Of a stretch of 64,000 nt of DNA, positions 27,651 through 37,653 are shown piece by piece (positions within the stretch are counted from its first letter, which is position 1; each line of letters begins with the position of its first letter). Location: assembly GCF_003732275.1 (NCBI RefSeq), contig NZ_MOBM01000019.1, positions 1-64,000 of the forward strand, read 5' to 3'. Under the pieces are notes generated by a model. The model worked only from the letters and a program-made list of their open reading frames with translations. It was not told where the DNA came from and ran no database searches. The position numbers were made by a program, and so were the translations under genes. This DNA is from Pseudomonas frederiksbergensis. Lineage in GTDB: Bacteria > Pseudomonadota > Gammaproteobacteria > Pseudomonadales > Pseudomonadaceae.

Positions 27651-28060
27651 ACATTGGCCAAGCGGCCCGCCAGAGCGGTCTGAGCGCGAAGATGATTCGT
27701 TACTACGAATCCATCGGCCTGCTCAAGGCGGCCCATCGCACCGACAGTGGCTATCGGGTCTATGGCGACGACGATCTGCATACTCTGGCGTTCATCAAGC
27801 GCTCTCGGGATTTGGGTTTCTCGCTGGAAGAGGTCGGCAAGCTGCTGACCCTCTGGCAAGACCGTCAGCGAGCCAGTGCCGATGTGAAGGCGCTGGCCCG
27901 CCAGCACATCGACGAGTTGAACCAGAAGATTCGCGAACTCGGGCAATTGCGCGACACCCTGCAAGACCTGGTAGAACATTGCCATGGCGACCACCGCCCG
28001 GACTGCCCGATCCTCAAGGAGCTGGCGTCGGGCTGCTGCGCCGAACCCGCTCATTCCTGA
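27647..28060 (+). CDS. cueR: Cu(I)-responsive MerR-family regulator CueR
   Basis: 137 residues. MerR winged helix at residues 1-70 ([20 protein letters not shown]), a dimerisation helix, and the Cu(I)-binding cysteines C112 and C120 (CHGDHRPDC) at exactly the positions of E. coli CueR. A further CC pair lies at 130-131. Activates copA and copZ through the two operators seen nearby. The ATG overlaps the copA stop; the 3' end overlaps the convergent MFS gene by 47 bp. Confidence 0.94.
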   Translation: MNIGQAARQSGLSAKMIRYYESIGLLKAAHRTDSGYRVYGDDDLHTLAFIKRSRDLGFSLEEVGKLLTLWQDRQRASADVKALARQHIDELNQKIRELGQLRDTLQDLVEHCHGDHRPDCPILKELASGCCAEPAHS

Positions 28061-29228
28061 GCGCCAACCCCTTCGCCACCAGCAACGTGGTGAGGGGAAT
28101 GCCGTGGAACAACAGCACCACCGCGCCGGGCGTCCACCACGAATAGAACGGCGCGGCGATCAACATGCCGATGCCGAACCCAGTCATTTGCAGCAGCGTC
28201 AGAAAGCTGAAAATCGGCAGGCGCAGGTTGTCCGGTTCACGTTGCAGGCGCGACATCAGGCCGACTTCCGAGAAGCCGTCACCCAAGCCTGCGGGCAACG
28301 AAAACAGCAGCAAGCCGTAAAGGGTTTGCTGTTGGAACATCAGGATGAAGCCGCAGGACATCAGCAAAACGCCGAAGAAAAATCGCCGTTCAAGGTGCGC
28401 GTTGTCCGTACCTTTCAGGCGACTGGCGATTCGCGCCCCGATGAATTTACCGCTGGCCCAGACCGCCAGCATCAGGCCCAGGGTGGTGCTGGCCGACTCG
28501 GGTGTCAGCAGTTTTGAGATGATCGGTAAACCGACGTTGTGTGCGGCGCTGCCCAGCGTATCGGCCATGGCAACGGCAAGCATCGCCGCCAGCACTGGCG
28601 CCGTACGCAGGCCCTGACGCAGGGCCGACCATTCGCCTTGTGGGTGATGGGGTTCATCACTGGGGGCAGGTCTGGGAAACCGCAGCGGCACAACCAACAA
28701 CGCCGCCAGCAGGTAAGTGATCACGTTCAGGGCAAACACCGTTTCAAAGCCAAACCCCGCCACCAACAACCCCGCCACCAGACTCCCGCCGACCATCGCC
28801 GCAGACGACGCCGAGGTAATCCAGGCGTTGGTCTTGAGCAGCTGCGCCTTATCGATCATGTGTGGTAATTGGCTGTTGAGGCCGATGGCGAACATCGAAT
28901 TGCCGAACCCCAGGCCGAAGGCGATCAGCGGTAGCAGCAGCGCTTGTTGGCTGATCGGTAGCACCAACAGCAAGCCCAGCAAACCGGCGCGCAGCAGGTC
29001 GAAGGCAATCAGCGGCAGGCGCCCGGCCCAGCGGCGATAGAACCGGGTGCCGATCAGACTGGCAAAGATCCCCCCGGCCACACGACTGGCGAGGAAAATG
29101 CCGACACTCATGGCGCTGTTGCTGAGCAGATAGACGTAAGTGGCCAGGGCGACCATGTTGAGGAAAGCGCCGAAGTCCGAAATCAGTCGGGCGGCAATGA
29201 TCAGTTGGGCGTTGCGGGTGGAATTCAC
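28014..29228 (-). CDS. MFS transporter (EntS-like, MFS_3 family)
   Basis: 404 residues, about twelve membrane helices, with the MFS_3 pattern RVAGGIFASLIGTRFYRRWAG near residue 49 and NSQLPHMIDKAQLLKTNAW near residue 117. This family includes the enterobactin exporter EntS and macrolide effluxers; substrate unknown. Its last 15 codons overlap the end of cueR tail to tail, so transcripts of the two converge. Confidence 0.83.
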   Translation of the reverse strand: MNSTRNAQLIIAARLISDFGAFLNMVALATYVYLLSNSAMSVGIFLASRVAGGIFASLIGTRFYRRWAGRLPLIAFDLLRAGLLGLLLVLPISQQALLLPLIAFGLGFGNSMFAIGLNSQLPHMIDKAQLLKTNAWITSASSAAMVGGSLVAGLLVAGFGFETVFALNVITYLLAALLVVPLRFPRPAPSDEPHHPQGEWSALRQGLRTAPVLAAMLAVAMADTLGSAAHNVGLPIISKLLTPESASTTLGLMLAVWASGKFIGARIASRLKGTDNAHLERRFFFGVLLMSCGFILMFQQQTLYGLLLFSLPAGLGDGFSEVGLMSRLQREPDNLRLPIFSFLTLLQMTGFGIGMLIAAPFYSWWTPGAVVLLFHGIPLTTLLVAKGLALRNERVRRSSPTPAP

Positions 29229-29297
29229 ATTCAGTCCTTGAGTGTGGGGTGTTTCGAGCGGTGCAGTATGTAGGAGGTTTTATGTTGAAGGCGATGG

Positions 29298-29461
29298 CCC
29301 TTTCGCGAGCAGGCTCGCTCCCACAATAAATCGGTGCCGGGCGCAGATTTAGTGTTGGCGCAAAACTATTGTGGGAGCGGGCTTGCTCGCGAATGCGGTG
29401 TGTCATTCAACATCAATGTCGACTGATCTACCGCTTTCGCGAGCAAGCCCGCTCCCACATT
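29298..29461. repeat. REP cluster: one single REP plus one REPIN
   Basis: A single REP (TCGCGAGCAGGCTCGCTCCC, 29303-29322) of the GAGC subtype is followed by a complete inverted pair of the GGGC subtype (29369-29461). Both subtypes occur side by side, which suggests successive insertion into this gap of about 300 bp, which holds no gene. Confidence 0.85.
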
Positions 29462-29503
29462 GGTTCTTCGGTGTTTGGAGGATTCGGGCAGGCAGCTACA
29501 AAA

Positions 29504-29523
29504 AACCCGGCCGAAGCCGGGTT
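29504..29523 (-). terminator. Intrinsic terminator of the RIO kinase gene
   Basis: Perfect 8-bp stem AACCCGGC / GCCGGGTT with a CGAA loop, followed on the minus strand by a run of T residues. It lies 13 bp after the kinase stop codon. Confidence 0.9.
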
Positions 29524-29536
29524 TTGGGTCAACCGA

Positions 29537-30430
29537 TTACTGCATCCACGGTGGAGGCGGCTCTTCGGCCTTGCTCGGTGGCGCATCGTCCGCCGCCCGA
29601 ACCGCCTGACGCCGCTCTTCATCGAGACGGGCCGCCTCGATCTCGCGCATGATCCCGCCAACGTCTGCCAGCTCTTCCGGCTCGTCGAACTCGCCGGTCA
29701 ATACACTGGCCGGGTGCAGGGTGCCGGCTTCGTACAACGCCCACATCTCTTTGGCGTACTTGGTGCGTTTCAACTCCGGTGCAAAGCGACCGAAGTAGGA
29801 CGCCATGTTGCCCACGTCCCGTTCCAGCATGTTGAACGCGTGGTTGTTGCCCGCCGCATCCACCGCTTGCGGCAGGTCGATGATGACCGGGCCGGTCGGC
29901 GTCAGCAGCACGTTGAACTCGGACAGGTCACCATGCACCAAACCGGTACACAGCATCAGCACGATCTGCGAAATCAGAAACGCGTGATATTCGCGCGCCT
30001 GGTCCGGCTCCAGCACCACATCGTTCAGACGCGGCGCGGCATCGCCGTACTCGTCGGCCACCAGCTCCATCAGCAGCACGCCTTCGAGGAAGTCATACGG
30101 CTTGGGTACCCGCACACCGGCACCGGCCAGCCGGAACAACGCCGCCACTTCGGCATTCTGCCAGGCGTCTTCGGTTTCTTTCTTGCCGAACTTGGAGCCC
30201 TTGGCCATCGCTCGAGCCTGCCGGCTGTTGCGCACCTTACGGCCTTCCTGATACTCGGCCGCCTGACGAAAACTGCGTTTATTCGCCTCCTTGTAGACCT
30301 TGGCACAACGCAGCTCGTTGCCGCAGCGCACCACATAAACAGCTGCTTCTTTACCACTCATGAGTGGGCGCAGCACCTCGTCGACCAGACCGTCCTCGAT
30401 CAGGGGTTCAATGCGTTTTGGAGTCTTCAT
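29537..30430 (-). CDS. PA4780-family RIO1-like serine protein kinase
   Basis: 297 residues. RIO-type kinase fold: nucleotide-binding segment MSGKEAAVYVVR near residue 24 with lysine in CAKVYKE, catalytic loop LVHGDLSEFNVLL near residue 163 (D and N present) and metal-binding IIDLPQAVD near residue 181. The C-terminal 50 residues are charged and proline-rich. Closely matches the kinase family named for P. aeruginosa PA4780; natural substrate unknown. Monocistronic with its own terminator. Confidence 0.92.
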   Translation of the reverse strand: MKTPKRIEPLIEDGLVDEVLRPLMSGKEAAVYVVRCGNELRCAKVYKEANKRSFRQAAEYQEGRKVRNSRQARAMAKGSKFGKKETEDAWQNAEVAALFRLAGAGVRVPKPYDFLEGVLLMELVADEYGDAAPRLNDVVLEPDQAREYHAFLISQIVLMLCTGLVHGDLSEFNVLLTPTGPVIIDLPQAVDAAGNNHAFNMLERDVGNMASYFGRFAPELKRTKYAKEMWALYEAGTLHPASVLTGEFDEPEELADVGGIMREIEAARLDEERRQAVRAADDAPPSKAEEPPPPWMQ

Positions 30431-30875
30431 CAGCTTTTATTGTGGGTCCTTTATTACCAAACACGCGAAAGTCATTCGTTATACGGCAATCCTCTCATTC
30501 GCGGGAGGGGTTGCCGACCTATGAACGTTCCCATGAACATCAAGAAGCACACAATGTGCCGGATTAATCGGGCACAACTCATTGACCGCTCAGGATCATA
30601 GCTGAGCCTGCGCCACTTGTTGACGAAGGGCTACAGGGGCATTTGCGACAGAATCTGACATGTAGCCCCTACCCTTCGCCGGATTTTTCTCAACAGGCCT
30701 AAATTTCCACGTTCCTCAGCCGAAGTCATTAGAGAGAAAAGGAATTGTCCGACAAATCGCCCCGACAATGATAACGAGGGCGCACTCAAGGATCGGGGTA
30801 TCTAACGTTTTCGGCTGCCAATAATCCGCGAGTCATCTGCACTGCGTGGGCCTACAAGAAAAAACTGGAGCGCGG
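30431..30875. other. 445-bp intergenic region between divergent kinase and chemoreceptor genes
   Basis: No supported gene. It must contain both promoters. A TAACGTTT...GCCAATAA arrangement at about 30802-30823 recalls a FliA-type flagellar promoter but has only 10 instead of about 15 bases between the elements, so I do not call it. Confidence 0.4.
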
Positions 30876-32822
30876 ATGAACATCAAACAGAAGTTGACCT
30901 GGGCGTTTGCAATCATCGCCTGCTTGCCCGTGGTGCTGGTCGCCACCCTCGTGGTGCTGAACTTGCGCAGCGATGCCAAGGATAATTTTGTCGACGGCAG
31001 CGGCCGCGAGATTCGTCAGGTCAGTAATGCCATGCAGCTGTTCTTTGACGGCATCAGCCAGAACGTCGATTACCTGGCCGGCCAGCCGCTGATCAAAGCA
31101 GGCGACGCCAGCGTAAAAAGCCGGGTCGGTGCCGACGCAGCGCAACTTCCCGAAAGTGAGATGGACACAAAGCTGTTGGATTTGTTCACCGGGCTGGCTA
31201 GCAGCCACCCGGCCTATTCCTATGTGTCTTACGGCTTGTCCAGCGGTGGTTATGCCACATGGCCGGCTGACCCGAAGATGGCCAATTACGACCCACGTGT
31301 TCGCCCCTGGTACAAGACAGCCATGGCCAACCCTGGCAAGACGTTACGCACTGAGGCCTATTACTGGGCCGGCGATGACGCCGTGCTGGTCAGCACCGTG
31401 CGTGCCGTGGCCAATCAGCTCGGGGCTCAGGGCGGTGTGCTTGCCATCGATGTCTCTCTCAAACAGCTCACCGAAATTGTCAAACAGATCAAACTCGGCG
31501 AAACCGGCTACCTGATACTGGTGGAAAACACCGGCACGGTACTGGTCGATCCGAAGCAACCGGAACATAACTTCAAAGCGCTCAATAGTCTCGGCGACGG
31601 CTACGCGCAACTGGCCAAGGCCGGTAAAGGGCTGGTGGAAGTCGAGCTCAATGGTGAACGCTACATGGCCAACGTCTGGCCGTCGGAACAACTGGGCTGG
31701 ACCTTTATCGGTCTGATCAAGCAGACCGACGTGATGAGTTCGGCCACTCAACTGACCTGGCTGATCGCGATCATCGCGGCGGTACTGGCGGTGTTCTTCG
31801 CCATTGTCGGCGCCAGTTTCGCCAGCCTGATCGTGCGACCGATCCGCAGCGTGGCCAGCGGTCTGGAAGGCATCGCCCAGGGTGAAGGCGACCTGACCAA
31901 GAATCTGCAAATCCGTGGCAGCGACGAAACCGCGCAATTGGCCAACTGGTTCAACCAGTTTCTGGCGGCGATTCGCAACCTGATTCAAAGCATCGGCGGC
32001 GCCGCGACCAAGATCCTCGCCACCTCCCAAAGCTCGACGCAAGTGTCCCGCGACATGGCCGAAGCCGCCGGACGCCAGCGTGAAGCGGTGGACATGGTGT
32101 CCACGGCGTTCCACGAAATGGTCGCCACCGCCAACGAAGTCGCACGCTCCTGCAGCCAGGCCGCCGAGTCGGCGGACAGCGGCCAGCGCCAAGCGCGCGA
32201 AGGTCAGCAGCAGATCGATGCCGCCGTGAGCAGTGTTGATCGCTTGAGCCAGGAAATCGAACAGTCGGCGCAATCGATGCAACAGCTTGAGCGCGATAGC
32301 AACGACATTCAGTCGATCCTCGGGACCATTCGTTCGATCGCCGAACAAACCAATCTGTTGGCGCTGAACGCCGCCATCGAAGCGGCCCGGGCGGGTGAAC
32401 AGGGTCGTGGTTTTGCGGTGGTGGCGGATGAAGTTCGCGCCCTGGCCAAACGGACGGCCGATTCCACAGCGGAAATCGACGGGCTGCTGGGCAACCTGGC
32501 CAAGCGCACCAGCCAGGTGACGCAGCAGATGCATGCGAGCCTGGAGGTGTCTCAGCAATCGGTGACACGTATCGGCGAAGCGCGCAGCAGCTTCGGGCAG
32601 ATTCGTGAATCGGTGGATGTGATTCGCGACATGAACACTCAAATCGCTACAGCGGCGGAAGAGCAGCATCAAGTGGCGGAAGACATCAATCGCCACATCA
32701 GCCAGATTCATGGCGATGCGCAGTTGGTGGCAGAACTGGCGAACTCGGCGCGCCTGGATTCTCAGAGTCTGGCGGGGTTGTCGAATGAGCTGGATGGTTT
32801 GGTTCGGCGGTTCAGAACCTGA
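30876..32822 (+). CDS. Methyl-accepting chemotaxis protein with dCache domain (probable amino-acid receptor)
   Basis: 648 residues from the ATG at 30876 (GGAG 5 bp upstream). First membrane helix at about residues 10-30, periplasmic dCache_1 domain at about 35-280, second helix about 292-318, HAMP about 318-370, and a cytoplasmic signalling domain with the conserved tip ([19 protein letters not shown]). The ligand pocket shows Y138, R143, W145, Y146 (YDPRVRPWY) and D192, the spacing of the amino-acid-binding motif defined for PctA-like receptors. Hence an L-amino-acid or related amine sensor is likely. No C-terminal CheR-binding pentapeptide. Confidence 0.92.
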   Translation: MNIKQKLTWAFAIIACLPVVLVATLVVLNLRSDAKDNFVDGSGREIRQVSNAMQLFFDGISQNVDYLAGQPLIKAGDASVKSRVGADAAQLPESEMDTKLLDLFTGLASSHPAYSYVSYGLSSGGYATWPADPKMANYDPRVRPWYKTAMANPGKTLRTEAYYWAGDDAVLVSTVRAVANQLGAQGGVLAIDVSLKQLTEIVKQIKLGETGYLILVENTGTVLVDPKQPEHNFKALNSLGDGYAQLAKAGKGLVEVELNGERYMANVWPSEQLGWTFIGLIKQTDVMSSATQLTWLIAIIAAVLAVFFAIVGASFASLIVRPIRSVASGLEGIAQGEGDLTKNLQIRGSDETAQLANWFNQFLAAIRNLIQSIGGAATKILATSQSSTQVSRDMAEAAGRQREAVDMVSTAFHEMVATANEVARSCSQAAESADSGQRQAREGQQQIDAAVSSVDRLSQEIEQSAQSMQQLERDSNDIQSILGTIRSIAEQTNLLALNAAIEAARAGEQGRGFAVVADEVRALAKRTADSTAEIDGLLGNLAKRTSQVTQQMHASLEVSQQSVTRIGEARSSFGQIRESVDVIRDMNTQIATAAEEQHQVAEDINRHISQIHGDAQLVAELANSARLDSQSLAGLSNELDGLVRRFRT

Positions 32823-32851
32823 TCCAAAATCCCGGTGGCCGCTTCGCGGCC

Positions 32852-32920
32852 AATCGCGAGCAGGCTCGCTCCCACAAGGACAGCGCAAAACCCTGTGGGA
32901 GCGAGCCTGCTCGCGATGAG
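32852..32920. repeat. REP pair, tail-to-tail
   Basis: TCGCGAGCAGGCTCGCTCCC (left) and GTGGGAGCGAGCCTGCTCGC (right), the opposite order to the usual pairs, 20 bp apart. It ends a few bases before the stop codon of the AraC gene. Confidence 0.85.
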
Positions 32921-32924
32921 GCCG

Positions 32925-33716
32925 TCACTGTCTGAACAATTCCCCCGGGGTAAACCCGAACAATCCCTTGAACGCCGCAATAAACGCCGACGTCGAGTCA
33001 TACCCACAAAACAGCGCGGCATTGGTCACGCTGTTCCCCTCCTCCAGCAAACTCAACGACGACAGCAGCCGCATGCGCTGCCGCCAGCCGCGGAAGCTCA
33101 AGCCGGTTTCACGCTGGAACAAGCGCATCAAGGTTTTCTCCGACGTGCCCAAACGCTCGGCCCACTCCTGCAAGGTCGCATTGCGCTCAGGGCTGTCGAT
33201 CAACTCGTTGCACAAGCCCAACAACCGTTCATGCCGGGGCAGCGGCAGGGAAAACCCCACCTCCGGCAGACTCGCCAACTGATCCAGCAGCACGCCCACT
33301 AATCGCGCCTCCTGACTGTCGCCCTGTGGATATTCCACCGGCAACAGGCAAAAACGCTTGATCAGCTCCCGCGCCAATGGCGTGACTTCCAGTACCCGGC
33401 AACGCCCGTCCGCCCATTGGCAATCCTCGCGGCGCACGTACAGGCTGCGCATCTCGGCACGCGTCGAGGTCACGACCTGATGCTCGAGATCCGCCGGAAT
33501 CCAGATGCCCCACTGCGGCGGCGCAAAGAAACTGCCCTCGGCGGTATGCACACCGAGAACGCCGCTGATGGCGTAGGAAAACTGCACCCAATCGTGACGA
33601 TGCGGCGGCGTCCACGAACCGGCGTTCAGACTTTCCGCCCGCGCATACAACGGACGCGGCAACGTCGTCAGCGCCGGGATGGTCCGTTCGAGGGAAAGTT
33701 GTCCGTTAGTCGGCAT
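32925..33716 (-). CDS. AraC-family transcriptional regulator
   Basis: 263 residues. N-terminal cupin-like sensor domain (HRHDWVQFSYAISG near residue 39, WIPADLEHQV near residue 72) and a C-terminal double helix-turn-helix (about 160-263; WAERLGTSEKTLMRLFQRETG, CGYDSTSAFIAAFKGLFG). It resembles the NimR/RipA type that controls a neighbouring exporter. Divergent from the SBF-family transporter 84 bp away, its probable target. Confidence 0.9.
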   Translation of the reverse strand: MPTNGQLSLERTIPALTTLPRPLYARAESLNAGSWTPPHRHDWVQFSYAISGVLGVHTAEGSFFAPPQWGIWIPADLEHQVVTSTRAEMRSLYVRREDCQWADGRCRVLEVTPLARELIKRFCLLPVEYPQGDSQEARLVGVLLDQLASLPEVGFSLPLPRHERLLGLCNELIDSPERNATLQEWAERLGTSEKTLMRLFQRETGLSFRGWRQRMRLLSSLSLLEEGNSVTNAALFCGYDSTSAFIAAFKGLFGFTPGELFRQ

Positions 33717-33800
33717 TGATTGGCCTTATGTCGCAAGACGGCTGATGAGACCGACGTTAGGCTAAGTCATCAATTCTTACAAACGTATTCGGTGCCGGTC

Positions 33801-34829
33801 ATGCATGCCTTCAAACACCTCAAACGCGTGGTCACCGACTGGTTCTTGTGCGGCATGCTGATCGCCACGCTGCTGGCGTATGTCTTCCCGACCTTCGGCG
33901 CCACCGGCGGCGGGATGCACGCGGAGTATGTGATTAACATCGGCGTGTTTCTGGTGTTCTTCCTCCATGGGGTCAACCTCTCCAGCGAGCAGATCCGCCA
34001 CGGGCTGAAAAACTGGAAGCTGCACGTGATGGTTCAAATCTTCACCTTTGCGGTGTTTCCATTGATTTGGCTGCTGAGCGACAAACTGCTGGGTTCGCAC
34101 ATTCCATCGCTGCTGATGCTCGGCTTCCTCTACCTCTGCGCCCTGCCCTCGACCATTTCCTCGTCCGTGGCCCTGACCGGCAGCGCGGGCGGCAACGTAC
34201 CGGCAGCGATTCTCAACGCGAGCCTGTCCAGCGTGCTGGGGATTTTTCTGACACCGTTGCTGGTGAGTTTCGTGGTCGGCAGCGGTGCTGGCGGCATCGA
34301 CCTCGGTGCAACCCTGCTCGACCTGTGCGCCATGCTGCTATTGCCGCTGGTGCTCGGGCAATTGCTGCGGCCGTTACTGGGCAAATTTTTCGCTCGGCAC
34401 AAGCGCTACACCAACATCGCCGACAAACTGGTGATTCTACTGCTGGTGTACTCGGCGTTCTGCAACTCGATGGTCTCGGGGATGTGGCAGCAACAGGGCA
34501 ACAGCGTGATTCTGACTGCGCTGATGGGCAGTGCGATTTTGCTGGCAATCATCCTGTGGATGACCACCCGCACCGCTCGCGCGCTGAAGTTCGGCCCTGC
34601 CGATGAGATTGCCGCGGTGTTCTGCGCCAGCAAGAAATCCCTGGCGGCCGGTGCGTCGATGGCGGCGCTGATCTTCGGTGCCAACCCCGGCCTTGGCCTG
34701 ATCCTGCTGCCGATCATGATCTATCACCCGTTGCAGCTGATCGTCTGCTCGGTAATGGCCGAGGGTTACGCCAACCGCAACCGGGAACTGGCCGCGCAGC
34801 AACACGCGGCAGTACTCAACCCCCAGTAA
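33801..34829 (+). CDS. Bile acid:sodium symporter family (SBF-like) membrane transporter
   Basis: 342 residues from the ATG at 33801 (MHAFKHLKRV). About nine or ten membrane helices; the SBF-like pattern GMHAEYVINIGVFLVFFLHG near residue 38 and LCALPSTISSSVALTGSAGGN near residue 112 place it in the YfeH-type family (PF13593). Substrate unknown. Divergent from the AraC gene and convergent with the thiolase gene. Confidence 0.87.
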   Translation: MHAFKHLKRVVTDWFLCGMLIATLLAYVFPTFGATGGGMHAEYVINIGVFLVFFLHGVNLSSEQIRHGLKNWKLHVMVQIFTFAVFPLIWLLSDKLLGSHIPSLLMLGFLYLCALPSTISSSVALTGSAGGNVPAAILNASLSSVLGIFLTPLLVSFVVGSGAGGIDLGATLLDLCAMLLLPLVLGQLLRPLLGKFFARHKRYTNIADKLVILLLVYSAFCNSMVSGMWQQQGNSVILTALMGSAILLAIILWMTTRTARALKFGPADEIAAVFCASKKSLAAGASMAALIFGANPGLGLILLPIMIYHPLQLIVCSVMAEGYANRNRELAAQQHAAVLNPQ

Positions 34830-34836
34830 TCAGCAA

Positions 34837-36114
34837 TCAGCGCTCGATAATCGCCGTCACGCCCTGACCGCCCGCTGCGCAGATCGAGATCAACCCTCGG
34901 CCCTTGCCGGCCGCGTCCAGCAGCTTCGCCAGGTTGGCGACGATGCGCGCACCGGTGGCGGCAAACGGGTGCCCGGCGGCCAGTGAGCTGCCCTTGACGT
35001 TGAGCCGGCTGCGGTCGATGGAGCCCAGCGGTGCGTCGAGGCCGAGACGGGTTTTGCAGAACTCCGGATCTTCCCAGGCCTTCAATGTGCATAGCACTTG
35101 CGCGGCGAACGCTTCGTGGATTTCGTAGTAATCGAAGTCCTGCAAGGTCAGGCCATTGCGCGCCAGTAACCGCGGCACCGCATAAGCCGGCGCCATCAGC
35201 AGGCCTTCGGCACCGTTGACGAAATCCACCGCTGCCGCCTCGCCGTCACGCCAATAGGCGAGGATCGGCAAGCCGCGCTCTTTCGCCCATTCCTCACTGC
35301 CCAGCAACACTACCGACGCGCCATCGGTGAGTGGCGTGGAATTTCCTGCGGTCAGGGTGCCCTTGGCGCTTTTCTCGAAGGCCGGTTTCAGTGACGCCAG
35401 TTTTTCCAGGGTCAGGTCCGGGCGCAGGTTGTTGTCCCGGATCAGGCCGAGGAACGGCGTCATCAAATCGTTGTGCCAGCCTTCGGCGTAAGACGCGGCC
35501 AGTTTCTGATGGCTTTCCTGGGTCAGCTGATCCTGCTGGTCACGCGGGATGCTCCAGGTTTGGGCCATCATTTCACAGTGTTCGCCCATCGACCGGTTGG
35601 TGCGCGGCTCGCCGATGCTTGGAAAGTCGGGCATCAAGTGGCGGGGACGCAGTTGCAGGAAGGTTTTCAGTTTGTCAGCGGTGCTTCGGGCGCGGTTGGC
35701 TTGCAGGAGGATCTTGCGCAGGCTTTCGTTGACCCCGATCGGCACGTCCGAGGCTGTATCGACACCGCCGGCAATGCCACATTCGATCTGACCCAGGGCG
35801 ATTTTGTTCGCCACCAACAGCGTCGCTTCCAGCCCCGTGCCGCAGGCTTGCTGGATGTCGTAGGCCGGCGTCGTCGGTGACAACCGCGAGCCCAGCACAC
35901 ATTCGCGGGTCAGGCCGTAATCGCGCAAATACTTGAGCAATGCACCTGCCGCCACTTCACCCATGCGCACACCGTGCAGGTTATAGCGCTCGATCAGGCC
36001 TTCCAGCGCTGCGGTGAACATCGCCTGGTTACTGGCAGTGGCGTACGGCCCGTTGGACCGGGCAAAGGGAATACGGTTACCACCGATAATCGCGACGCGG
36101 CGCAGCTGAGTCAT
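34837..36114 (-). CDS. Acetyl-CoA C-acetyltransferase (thiolase)
   Basis: 425 residues from the ATG at 36114 (AAGGAG upstream). Nucleophilic cysteine C91 in QQACGTG, catalytic histidine in AAGHPFAATGAR and second cysteine in CAAGGQG near the C-terminus, all intact. It resembles the FadI/FadA group used in beta-oxidation or acetoacetyl-CoA chemistry. Divergent from a FabG-like reductase and a MaoC hydratase: the three enzymes could run consecutive steps of fatty acyl or beta-ketoacyl metabolism. Confidence 0.92.
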   Translation of the reverse strand: MTQLRRVAIIGGNRIPFARSNGPYATASNQAMFTAALEGLIERYNLHGVRMGEVAAGALLKYLRDYGLTRECVLGSRLSPTTPAYDIQQACGTGLEATLLVANKIALGQIECGIAGGVDTASDVPIGVNESLRKILLQANRARSTADKLKTFLQLRPRHLMPDFPSIGEPRTNRSMGEHCEMMAQTWSIPRDQQDQLTQESHQKLAASYAEGWHNDLMTPFLGLIRDNNLRPDLTLEKLASLKPAFEKSAKGTLTAGNSTPLTDGASVVLLGSEEWAKERGLPILAYWRDGEAAAVDFVNGAEGLLMAPAYAVPRLLARNGLTLQDFDYYEIHEAFAAQVLCTLKAWEDPEFCKTRLGLDAPLGSIDRSRLNVKGSSLAAGHPFAATGARIVANLAKLLDAAGKGRGLISICAAGGQGVTAIIER

Positions 36115-36298
36115 GAAAAAGCTCCTTTTAATCAAATATGAACACCAAACCCACAGGGGGCTGCATTTCCTGAAAGTCCTGCTAAACCCAATCTCAAACT
36201 AACCTGCAATGATCAAGCGTAGGCCGTATCTCGTGGGTCGAACGACTAATTGCCGTTCATGGTCCACACTTTTAATCCCAGCTGCTGGAGCGTGATTC

Positions 36299-37651
36299 AT
36301 GTCTGACCGCTATATCGACTTCGCCAATTCGTCCATCGGCCATCGTGTGGTCGGTGCCCTGGGTCTGCCGTCGCCGGTACGGCTAGAACGCTGGCAAGCA
36401 GGCCGACTACGGCCTATCGAGGGGGCGCTGTTGATTGGCGGTGGCCCGCTGGCGGAAAAAGTCAGCACCCTCGCCAACCGCCTGACCGATACGATTTACA
36501 GCTACGGCACCGATCCGACCCTGGCCACCGCGTGGATTCCCGGCCACGGCCAGAAACTCAAAGCCGTGGTGTTCGACGCCAGCGATCTGGTGCAGGTCGA
36601 TCAGTTGAAACAGCTGCGCGAGTTCTTCCAGCCGCTGATGAAAAACCTCGATCATCATGCGCATCTGGTGATTCTTGGCCGGGCGCCGGAGACCTTGAGC
36701 GACCCGTTCGCCGCCAGCGCCCAACGCGCCCTGGAAGGGTTCAGCCGTTCGCTGGCCAAGGAACTGCGTAGCGGCGGTACTTTGCAGCTGATCTATGTCG
36801 GCGAAGGTGCCGAAGATCAACTGGAAGGCCCATTGCGGTTTTTCCTTTCGCCCAAAAGCGCGTTCATTTCCGGGCAAGTCATTCGCTTGAAGGCGTGTGA
36901 GGCACAGGTGATGGACTGGAGTCGCCCCTTGTCAGGGCGCAAGGCACTGGTGACGGGCGCGGCTCGCGGCATCGGCGCCTCGATCGCCGAAACCCTGGCC
37001 CGCGACGGCGCCGAGGTGATCCTGCTCGACGTGCCACCGGCCAAAGCCGATCTCGAAGCCCTGGCCGCACGCCTCGGCGGGCGCGGCATCACCCTGGACA
37101 TCTGCGCCGAAGACGCCGCCACGCAACTGATCGAACAGCTGCCCGACGGCATCGACATCGTCGTCCACAACGCGGGCATCACGCGGGACAAAACCCTGGC
37201 CAACATGACCCCGGAATTCTGGGACGCGGTGCTGGCGGTCAACCTCAACGCGCCGCAAGTGCTGACCAAGGCTTTGCTCGACAGCGGCACCTTGCGCGAC
37301 AACGGCCGAGTGATCCTGCTGGCGTCCATCAGCGGCATCGCCGGCAATCGCGGGCAAACCAATTACGCGGCAAGCAAGGCCGGGTTGATCGGCCTGGCCC
37401 AAGCCTGGGCGCCGCTGCTGAGTGAGCGCGGCATCAGCATCAATGCCGTAGCGCCAGGGTTCATCGAAACCCAAATGACCGCGCACCTGCCTTTCGGCCT
37501 GCGCGAAGCCGGGCGACGCATGAGTTCATTGGGCCAGGGCGGCCTGCCGCAAGACGTCGCCGAAGCCGTGGCCTGGCTGGCACAACCGGGCACCGGAGCG
37601 TTTACCGGGCAAGCGTTGCGCGTGTGTGGACAAAGCGTTTTGGGAGCCTGA
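36299..37651 (+). CDS. High-molecular-weight 3-oxoacyl-(ACP/CoA) reductase (FabG4-like)
   Basis: 450 residues, about twice a normal FabG. The N-terminal 200 residues form a degenerate flavodoxin/Rossmann-like domain. The C-terminal SDR domain has GAARGIGASIAETLARDG near residue 218, NAGITRD near residue 286 and catalytic SISGIAGNRGQTNYAASKAG near residue 342. This is the layout of HMwFabG enzymes that reduce beta-ketoacyl-CoA with NADH. The downstream maoC-like gene begins 2 bp after the stop. Confidence 0.92.
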   Translation: MSDRYIDFANSSIGHRVVGALGLPSPVRLERWQAGRLRPIEGALLIGGGPLAEKVSTLANRLTDTIYSYGTDPTLATAWIPGHGQKLKAVVFDASDLVQVDQLKQLREFFQPLMKNLDHHAHLVILGRAPETLSDPFAASAQRALEGFSRSLAKELRSGGTLQLIYVGEGAEDQLEGPLRFFLSPKSAFISGQVIRLKACEAQVMDWSRPLSGRKALVTGAARGIGASIAETLARDGAEVILLDVPPAKADLEALAARLGGRGITLDICAEDAATQLIEQLPDGIDIVVHNAGITRDKTLANMTPEFWDAVLAVNLNAPQVLTKALLDSGTLRDNGRVILLASISGIAGNRGQTNYAASKAGLIGLAQAWAPLLSERGISINAVAPGFIETQMTAHLPFGLREAGRRMSSLGQGGLPQDVAEAVAWLAQPGTGAFTGQALRVCGQSVLGA

Positions 37652-37653
37652 CC

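Noticed and set aside
30802..30823. FliA-like promoter TAACGTTT...GCCAATAA before the chemoreceptor
   Set aside because: The spacing between the two elements is about 10 instead of about 15 bases.
31344..32888. 514-codon open frame antisense to the chemoreceptor
   Set aside because: Shadow of the strongly biased codons of the chemoreceptor gene; no start signal.
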